Of a stretch of 64,000 nt of DNA, positions 56,901 to 64,000 are shown piece by piece. This stretch comes from Prionace glauca (Eukaryota > Chordata > Chondrichthyes > Carcharhiniformes > Carcharhinidae). The stretch covers positions 16,727,059 through 16,791,058 of the forward strand of contig CM075760.1 in NCBI GenBank assembly GCA_037974335.1, written 5' to 3'. The notes beneath the pieces were generated by a model. The model was not told where the DNA came from. It saw nothing but the letters and a program-made list of their open reading frames with translations, and searched no databases. Numbering within the stretch: position 1 is the first letter of the stretch; every line of letters begins with the position of its first letter. The translations under genes and the position numbers were made by a program.

Positions 56901-59900
56901 GGTGCATCAGCCGAGTTCCCAACAGAAATATCTGTTCAATCTGTCAACTTGATTCAATGAAATTGATCAATGGTCAACGTTCAACAACAGAAAATCAATA
57001 ACTTATTTTAAATTAAACTGATAGTCATTTGAAAACTCCCTGCAACTTTTAATTATTTATCTATTGTAAGTTACCTCTCCTAAAGATGTAATTTCACTGA
57101 AAATGAGCAATCAAAACTATAAGTTTCGGGACAGTTCAATGTCCCTGCAGAGATGCAGTAACATTATGAGAATTAAACAAACATGGACTCATTAACATTG
57201 AATGTCATTACATGATTCGAACTAAGTTTTTAATTAAATGCAGTCAACTAAATAATTAAGGCAAAATACCTTATCGAGCTGAGCAGAGCAGAGCAAAGAA
57301 ATGATTTGTTTCTGAATTCATTTTCGATTGAATTAAATATTCTCTAAAACAGATAATATGTTGTACACCAGCGCAATATTCAAGGTCTTTTGTTTTGAAT
57401 TAATTAGCACCGATATTATGTTTTGTTATTGCTAATTGATAGTTAGTTCTCCTGTTACTGATTAGTACTCCGCAATAAAATCAAATTTCAATCATTCAAA
57501 ACTTGTCTTTGCCTCGAACATTATGAAGTTATTAGGTTCCAACTAAATCTTAATCAATTAACTTCAAATTAATGAATGGAAATATTCAAACATCTGTACT
57601 TCATTTGCTAAAATCAAATCACGTTGTAATGTTTTCCATTTCCTCTTTTCCTTTAAGTGCCTTATAATAACCTACAAACGTGTTAAAAATGCATGCTTCT
57701 GAATTTGGATTTGCTGTAACGGCCTGGCAATTTGAGATCAATGAAACTGCTTCTTAGATTTAATAATTTAGACCATCCATATAAATTAATTACTCAACAT
57801 ATTGTTTAATGTAAGAAGATCGGAATTAAGCAGTGAAACATTCAATGAGGACAAATGATTCAAATCCTCTGCAGCATTGAAAAATTATGCACAAAATAAG
57901 TTGAGTCTTATTCTTCAATATAATATTTAATAAGAATTACACATAATGCACAAGTAGAACCAATTCTTCTATTCTGTCATTTACTCATCCAATAATTCTG
58001 TTGTGTGTTAAACATTAATGGAGGCAGAATGTTATTATTAAGCGCAGAGATAATATTACTTCAATAATCTTATTATAATATCTTTACATAAATTAAGCTA
58101 CATGAATTTCAATTATTAACTTGTTAATCTCTAGCCAGTTTCTGTTGACACCTTACGACAATTCAAACACCGTTATGTTGACAAATGCTTAGTCTGAGCG
58201 AATTCCACTGGTCGGAAGACTGTGTTCTCTCTGTCAAATTTATTCAAACTGTGGAATTCTAACTGATCAATTGTCAAATTACAACAACAACAAAAAATAA
58301 CTTTTTTAAAAACTGAACTGATATTCATTTCAAAATTCCCTTCGAATTATCACCACCTCTCCCTGTCTGTCTCAAATCTCGAAAACTGGGCTTTTTTTTC
58401 CTGAAAGTAAGCACATCAAATGCCACAGGTTCAGGGTAGCGTAATGTCCCTAACAGAGATATAGTGATGCAATAAGAATTGTAAATCATGATTTATTTTA
58501 TGATGTAAGCATCAGGTAACATGAATAAAATGTATGTATATATTTCGAAACCTGTTTGTTTTGTATAGACAAAGATTTTTAAACGTTTTATTTTGATTTA
58601 GTAGGAATTAGTATTTTCATTCCACTTTTAAAAGTGTAACCGCTCAATATCACGGAGTTTAAAAAATACAGAAGCAATTGAGAAACACCAACCCATTTCA
58701 CAAATTTTGAGATGACATTCGTGGTCATTTACCTCGGCATCAAACTACAAATTACGTGGAAAGAATGTTGCGCCTGCACAAAGAGAATGTAATAAACAGG
58801 CACAAAAATTGCAAATGGCAACGTCTTATTCTCCAAAACTCATATTGAAGTGAAAGCGAACTTCATTGGGTTATAACAATTAACGCAAAGTATCTCGTTG
58901 AACTGAGCGCTGCGGTGGAAACAGCTTGTTATCATTGAAATAGTTACTGGAATGATCACAAAATATTTCCAGCCTCGAAAGGTTTCTTCTCATGTTAGTT
59001 GTGTGCAAAGCACATCAGAACAATTAGAAGGGATTAATGAATAATAATATTAATATAAAGCAATCTTTGGTGAATGTGGAGTTAGAATACCGATTTTAAA
59101 TTGTTTAATTTATCTTAATTTTACAATTAAGTTGCTCATGAGAAGTTTGTCGTTGCAGCAACGACTTAGTGTCCGAATGAACGTTGTACGTCATGATTTA
59201 TTTTAATTTGTAAACGTTAGTTAGCATTTATAAAAATGTTATGATATCTTTATTTCTTTTTCCAAAACATGCCTGTTTTCTCCCGACAAGGATTTTTAAA
59301 CTCATAGATTGTTTGCATTCAACCAGAAAAAAGTATCCACTCAGTGCCACCGAGTTTAAACAATGCAGAAACAATGCCGAAACACAAAACTATTTCACAC
59401 ATTTTAAACATTCATAGTGACCAAACCGCAAAATCTCCTCAACAGAAACACACCAAAACACATCAACGAGGGAAGGAATCCATTTCAGGGGGACGCAACT
59501 TAATTATACACTCAACAAAATCAAAAATATCATTGCAAGAAAATCTCAATATCCAATCCGGCAAACCAGCTGGTCACCAATTATATGAATAACTAAATGA
59601 ATGACTGCCCGTTGAAGAGGTGGAGGCCACCTCGCTAAATATATTTAAGTCACGGGTAGATAGGTTTCTGATCGACAAGGGAATTAAGGGTTATGAGGAG
59701 AAAGCGGGAAAGTGGAACTGATCCACTTCAGATCAGCCATGATCTTATTGAATGGCGGGGCAGGCTCGAAGGGCTAGGTGGCCTACTCCTGCTCCTATTT
59801 CTTATGTTCTAAAGTAAACAGAAATCTGGAATTAGAGCAACGGCACAGCGAAAAGGTGGAATATGTCCAACAAATTAACATTGAAACATTGCCACATTTT

Positions 59901-60720
59901 ATTCATATTGGGTCATATTTCAAACATTCTTAAACATTTGGATAGTAAAAGCTGCAGCGGTCAGGTAAAACATTGCATGTATCCCAAATTGGGAATGCAG
60001 TGGCAAATTGTGTTTTGGACGAGTGGCGTAAACCGTGGTTTGGTTTAACCAGCATTAATCAGCTACGATTTCAATAAAATATAAATAAATAAAGCCTGCC
60101 TGATTTCTATGTGCAGGCACACGTCAAATAGTTTAAAACCCTAAAAAAAACCTAAAAAAGTTTATACAATAGTTTAGACTAGTTTAAAAATGCGTTGTAT
60201 TTAATCACAAAACGTCCAACAGCTCAGCATCACGGAGTGTGAACAATGCAGAATCGCGAAACCATTTCACAAATTGTATTTCTTCAAAGTCACCCAGACA
60301 GACAATCTCCTCACCAGAAAAATGCATCACTGAGGGACTGAACCCCGGTTCATGCAGAAACAGCTCAATTCTACAAACAGTTTCAACAGAATCTAATTTC
60401 ACATTGGCGGAAAATCTCAATTTAAAATCCGGCCAATCCGCCCATCACCAAAGTGACCAATAACTAAACTGAGCACAACAATAACATAACAAAACCAGCA
60501 ATGTGATTAAGCGGAACATGTTCATGGCATTAATGCAGACGGTTTAACACATTTTGTTAAGGTTGGGTTAGATTTCTAATACTTGTGGAGTAGATGGTAC
60601 AACTCGCAGCCACGAGATGTCACCGAGATTAAACATTGCAGAAACGCCGAACTTTTTAACAAAAGGAAGGGATTTCATGTAACCCAGCCAAACAATGTCC
60701 TCAGCAGATAAACACCAAAT
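56900..60720. repeat. Long degenerate direct repeats in the J-proximal intron
   Basis: One module recurs at 58646, 59342, 60228 and 60615 (core TCACGGAGTTT or CACCGAGTTTAAACAATGCA, then ATTTCACAAATTTT). The first two are 696 bp apart; the third spacing includes a LINE insertion. A second module recurs at about 56930-57200 and 58195-58500. Copies are strongly diverged, so this is an old duplication. Confidence 0.7.
59605..59815 (+). mobile_element. LINE 3' end in the J-CH1 intron
   Basis: From CCCGTTGAAGAGGTGGAGGC to CTATTTCTTATGTTC. A short 5'-truncated copy related to subfamily B, inside the repeated intron modules. Confidence 0.85.
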
Positions 60721-60925
60721 CACAACAAGAGACTGAATTCACCTTTTATCAATTAACAGAATTCTATAACCGCAATTTAAGCAGGAGCACCTGAAACATT
60801 GTAAAGATTTTCAGCACGGAATCCACCAAACCACATTTCAGTGAACAAGTGAATTAATAAAATCGAGAAAAATATAAAACAAAAACTCAAATAAAACACT
60901 GACTAAATAAATGTATGGTTCTTAC

Positions 60926-60973
60926 CTGCAGTCACCGTCACCATGGTCCCTTGTCCCCAGTAGTCCATAGCGT
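60926..60973 (-). CDS. ighm: IgM JH segment
   Basis: 48 nt encode (Y/A)MDYWGQGTMVTVTA with the WGQG motif, ending in a phase 1 donor GGTAAGAA that matches CH1. The heptamer adjoins it directly on the 5' side. Confidence 0.96.
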
Positions 60974-61012
60974 CACAGTGTCACATTCTCTAGGCTGGGC
61001 CACAGAATAACT
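60974..61012 (-). other. JH recombination signal, 23-bp spacer
   Basis: Heptamer CACTGTG at 60974-60980 (perfect), 23-bp spacer, and a weak nonamer AGTTATTCT at 61004-61012, which matches 6 of 9 consensus positions. Confidence 0.85.
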
Positions 61013-61341
61013 ATCCCTGCACAAAATAGACAGAAACCTATCAGTATTTAAACAAAATCACAAGCCAGAGGGGAAGTAAATCATTGCATTTTTCATGAAA
61101 TTATTACTATCCTGGTGGATACCGTTCGCTGAACATCAATAACCTTAATGTTTTATATTTCACATGGGATCACATGATCAAGTTATTGAAAACACGAACT
61201 GATAATCAAATAGTTATCATAATTTTTTCATATTGATTCTTGCTATTTGCGTAGTGCTGGGACATAAATAATGCAGCATTGTAAATAATGCTGAATTGTA
61301 AAACAGAGCACTGCCCGAGACTCGGTCAATTAGCGCTGAGG

Positions 61342-61409
61342 GGTTTTTGTATTGACAGCAACTGTTGTGCCATCCAGTTATCACAGTGAGACACATCGTG
61401 TCAAATACT
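61342..61409 (-). other. D2 segment with 12-bp signals on both sides
   Basis: The D core is 61370-61381 (sense ATAACTGGATGG, 12 bp). On the J side (lower coordinates) lies heptamer TGTTGTG as written on the plus strand (61363-61369), a 12-bp spacer and a perfect nonamer (61342-61350). On the V side lies a consensus heptamer (61382-61388), a 12-bp spacer and a weaker nonamer (61401-61409). The J-side heptamer keeps the critical three bases next to the coding end but departs from consensus elsewhere. Confidence 0.88.
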
Positions 61410-61722
61410 GTGCCTGCCTGCTCACCGTAAAATACAGAGATTTAATTTCACTGTTCTGTGAAAAATCTGATTCTGCCTCATCCACGAGCGAATGAGTGAC
61501 TTATTTCAGCTTGACCTGGTCATTATATTTAGAAAGGGTGTCGGATTGCTTTTAAACTCTCCGTGTAGATTTAGCATGGCGGTCAATATAGATTTTATGG
61601 AAAGAGTTTTATACCTAATCACAAACTAATATTACGTCCACACATTATTTCTTTGAAGCCTCGTTTGCTTTAGAAATCCTGCTATGATACTGATTACCAA
61701 TTTGAACAATCCCTTTCTCTGA

Positions 61723-61802
61723 GGTTTTTGTATGAGGATGTCGCTGTGCTCAGCACTGTGACCCACTGTAGTATCACAGTGACACACACCCGCACAGAAA
61801 CT
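61723..61802 (-). other. D1 segment, 12-bp signal upstream and 22-bp signal downstream
   Basis: The D core is 61761-61774 (sense ATACTACAGTGGGT, 14 bp). V side: consensus heptamer (61775-61781), 12-bp spacer, nonamer ACAGAAACT (61794-61802). J side: consensus heptamer (61754-61760), 22-bp spacer, perfect nonamer (61723-61731). Confidence 0.92.
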
Positions 61803-62154
61803 GCACTCACTCTCTGTTCAGTACTGCCGTTCAATATTTACTTCAAATAAACCCGTATTCCTGATGTAATTTACAATTTATGCAGCAGTTTACAAAACAC
61901 AATCTAGAAACACCTCCTCCAAGTATGAGAAATAGTAAAATGAGCATTATATCTATCTGAAACAGTAAATATAAACACAGTGAAAATCTCAGCCCATTAT
62001 GTCTGCGCGTTTTCCTAACAATGTTTAATTTTCACGACGTTAGGTTTGTCACAAGTGGTTTGTGTTTTGGTTCTGATTACTGGCGTTATTATTATATTTA
62101 AAACAGTTACTGACCTTCAGGTTATGATAGAAGTTGCTGAATTCCCTCTCGAGC

Positions 62155-62193
62155 TGTTCTTGTTCGGGTCCATCCCTGGATCCTCTCGCTGTG
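62155..62193 (-). other. VH recombination signal, 23-bp spacer
   Basis: Heptamer CACAGCG (62187-62193) directly follows the TGT GCA AGA GAC codons. Then come a 23-bp spacer and nonamer ACAAGAACA (62155-62163). Both blocks depart from consensus at one or two positions. Confidence 0.92.
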
Positions 62194-62498
62194 GTCTCTT
62201 GCACAGTAATAGATGGCCGTGTCTTCGATCTTCAGGCTCCTCATGTCCAAAGAGAAGATGTTGTTTGAAGTGTCTTTGGACGCAGTAAATCGACCCTTAA
62301 TTGATGGGGCGTAGTTGTTGTTGGATGAACTATAGTAATAAAGCAGCCACTCCAGCCCCTGTCCGGGAACCTGCCGGATCCAACCCATCCAGTTGCTGCT
62401 AAGATCGAACCCGCTGGTTTTACAGGTCAGTTTCAGGGAGCCTCCGGGACGCCCGGTCTCTGCCTCTGGCTGGGTCAACACAACATCCGACTGGACAC
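62194..62498 (-). CDS. ighm: IgM VH exon, germline
   Basis: 305 nt encode the end of the leader (GVQS) and the V domain beginning [20 protein letters not shown]. The landmarks are [11 protein letters not shown] (first Cys), [15 protein letters not shown] (core Trp), [12 protein letters not shown] and [10 protein letters not shown] (second Cys). The exon stops at the recombination signal, so it is not joined to D in the germline. No stop or frameshift. CDR2 ([10 protein letters not shown]) is Tyr/Ser/Asn-rich. Confidence 0.97.
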
Positions 62499-62631
62499 CT
62501 GTAAAAATAGATCAAAAACACCAGGGATTAATCTTAGTGAAATGATTGCTGACTCTGGAACATTCCAGAGAGAGACTAACACTGAGACAGTAACAGTGAG
62601 AGACTTGAACAATAATAAAAAAAATACTCAC

Positions 62632-62677
62632 CAGATAAGAAAGTCAGCAACAAACTGAGAGAAATGGCCGACCTCAT
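62632..62677 (-). CDS. ighm: IgM leader exon
   Basis: The ATG at 62675-62677 opens MRSAISLSLLLTFLSG, a typical signal peptide core. The 46-nt exon ends with donor GGTGAGT in phase 1, and the intron to V is 133 bp. It directs the heavy chain into the ER. Confidence 0.95.
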
Positions 62678-62759
62678 CTTTCTGGTGATTTGGGGGAAAT
62701 GGATGTGTCAGGAACTCAGTGAACAAACCAGCTCCCGGACTGTTGGATTCCGGTCCCAG

Positions 62760-62845
62760 TGAGCGGTATTTAAATACCCGGCAGAAGGGGGCGGCTTTCC
62801 AGGCGCCGCCTGTTGATTCCCTGCTGGAGGCGGCGCCTGGATCCA
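62760..62845 (-). promoter_or_regulatory. Probable VH promoter with TATA-like box and inverted repeat
   Basis: GGTATTTAAATACC (62766-62779) is a palindromic TATA-like box about 90 bp before the ATG. Upstream of it, CCAGGCGCCGCC (62799-62810) and GGCGGCGCCTGG (62829-62840) form a perfect 12-bp inverted repeat around an 18-bp loop. I see no octamer ATGCAAAT in either orientation up to about 63.3 kb. Confidence 0.6.
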
Positions 62846-64000
62846 CGTCCCACCTTCCACACCCCCAACAGAATGGACTCGGAGATTTACAATAGATTAA
62901 TATTAAAATGGACATTTTATCTGTATCGGGATATTTGTTTGGCTGAAATGTTCATTGTATTGTCCCCATTATTTCTGATGGTGATGTTACAGTTCATCAT
63001 TTATTTATTTAAATAAGTAATTCCATTGTAAAAATGGTGATTTTATTACCACACCCCCAAGAAGAAAATAAATCTGAAAATGAAGAAATAACATTTTGGA
63101 ACATTAGAGAATTTTGCAACAACTCCGTGTCTCTGCCACATTATAATAATAAAGCACAATTTATCAGAAGAAATACCATCGATTTCTGTAATTAAATGTG
63201 TGGAATATACAAAGTCATTCTATTTACAGTTTGGTGGCTTTCGCTGTACAAATTGGGTTTGGAGATGAGAAGAAACTCTCACACAATACAATGTTTCTCC
63301 TTATATTTGTCAAACTGTCCCAATCTCGAAGACAGGCCTTCGAAAATAATGAGAATCCCAACCTCCTGATAATTAAATAGTGAGTTGACAGAGAAACATA
63401 AAATTAAATTGATTTTTGACGGAGAAGTTAATGAATCGGAACGGACACTGAGATCATTAAAGTTCTCCTTCAGCATCCAGGTCATTACAGCTCACTCTAT
63501 TTGCCACCGGCTGTCTAACATACACTGGTATTGGGAACACAGGATATCAGGACTTTGCGGCACATTGCACAATATCACAAGAATAAATGTTTTATCTTCC
63601 ATTGAATCAGGTTATGAACTGATCATTTCTCCACTCATTGACAGCTATGAGAGGAACTCTTCAAAGCAGAAATCAGATTATACTGTACAATAGAACACGG
63701 TGCTAATCAGGTACAAGACACGCTGCTGTTTCAATGTGATACAGAAATTTCAGAATATTCCAGGAATCCCCGGTTTTCATGTCAGTTTTATGATGTTGCT
63801 TTAATATTATTTCATGTCATTGCACCGACTTTACTTCACTGGGGAACTGGGCCCATCAACATCTCTCTCTCTCATTTCATGAAGTGATTAATAAACAGAC
63901 TTTAATTATTGGAATGAAATTTACTCGGAAACTATAGAAATGAAAAAAAAATGATCCGGTCACTTTATTGTTTGACATAGTATTTACTCAGGTAATGAAC
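62846..64000. other. Sequence 5' of the IgM cluster, no gene seen
   Basis: AT-rich DNA with only spurious short frames. No further V, J, SINE or LINE is recognised up to the window end. Confidence 0.5.

Noticed and set aside
62122-62193. V exon reading on past Cys-Ala-Arg-Asp as if germline-joined
   Set aside because: The continuation is the recombination signal itself (heptamer, 23-bp spacer, nonamer). No D or J sequence is fused to V.
1-64000. CRISPR array, operon, LTR element or capsid-bearing element
   Set aside because: No spaced identical repeats, bacterial-type gene layout, paired LTRs, or gag, capsid or envelope reading was seen. The reverse transcriptases are all of the non-LTR CR1-like type.

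Overview
This is nuclear DNA of a cartilaginous fish, most likely a shark; the order cannot be told from the window. The main evidence is a single-cluster immunoglobulin heavy-chain locus of the shark type (leader-V-D1-D2-J-CH1-CH2-CH3-CH4-TM) on the minus strand, 62.7 to 43.5 kb. It is supported by many copies of the tRNA-headed V-SINE family (HE1-like) and by several CR1-like LINE subfamilies.

Layout. 1-4 kb: a SINE fragment and a C2H2 zinc-finger gene on the plus strand with its terminal exon intact. 4-22 kb: no confident host gene. It holds nested CR1-like LINEs, SINEs, a 52-bp minisatellite split by a LINE, and two CpG-rich promoter-like islands (about 11.05-11.6 and 20.85-21.5 kb). 22.8-34.6 kb: a mixed tRNA neighbourhood with Gln, Gly, Asn, Glu, Val, Leu(AAG), Leu(TAG) and Thr(CGT) loci, plus relics of Arg, Asn and Glu tRNAs. 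Parts of it are clearly made by local segmental duplication. It also contains the longest LINE of the window. 34.9-36.7 kb: old LINE pieces, then a CA microsatellite. 37.96-40.2 kb: a complete two-exon class A GPCR gene of the GPR139-like group, plus strand. 40.4-42 kb: decayed LINE pieces.

43.05-62.9 kb: one germline, unrearranged and apparently intact IgM cluster on the minus strand. All coding joints are in frame and every splice site checked is GT/AG. The recombination signals have spacers V-23, 12-D1-22, 12-D2-12, 23-J, which allow V to D1 to D2 to J joining in order. Secreted and membrane forms can both be read: the tailpiece ends in Ser-Cys-Gln, and a cryptic donor inside CH4 joins in frame to a TM exon. 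The roughly 10-kb J-CH1 intron is unusually structured. It has long degenerate direct repeats next to J, a GT/GA-rich block, a GTGA-type block, and nearest CH1 a pyrimidine-rich array that is G-rich on the transcribed gene's sense strand.

No LTR retrovirus, Polinton or other capsid-bearing element was recognised. All calls come from reading the sequence; no database or folding program was run.
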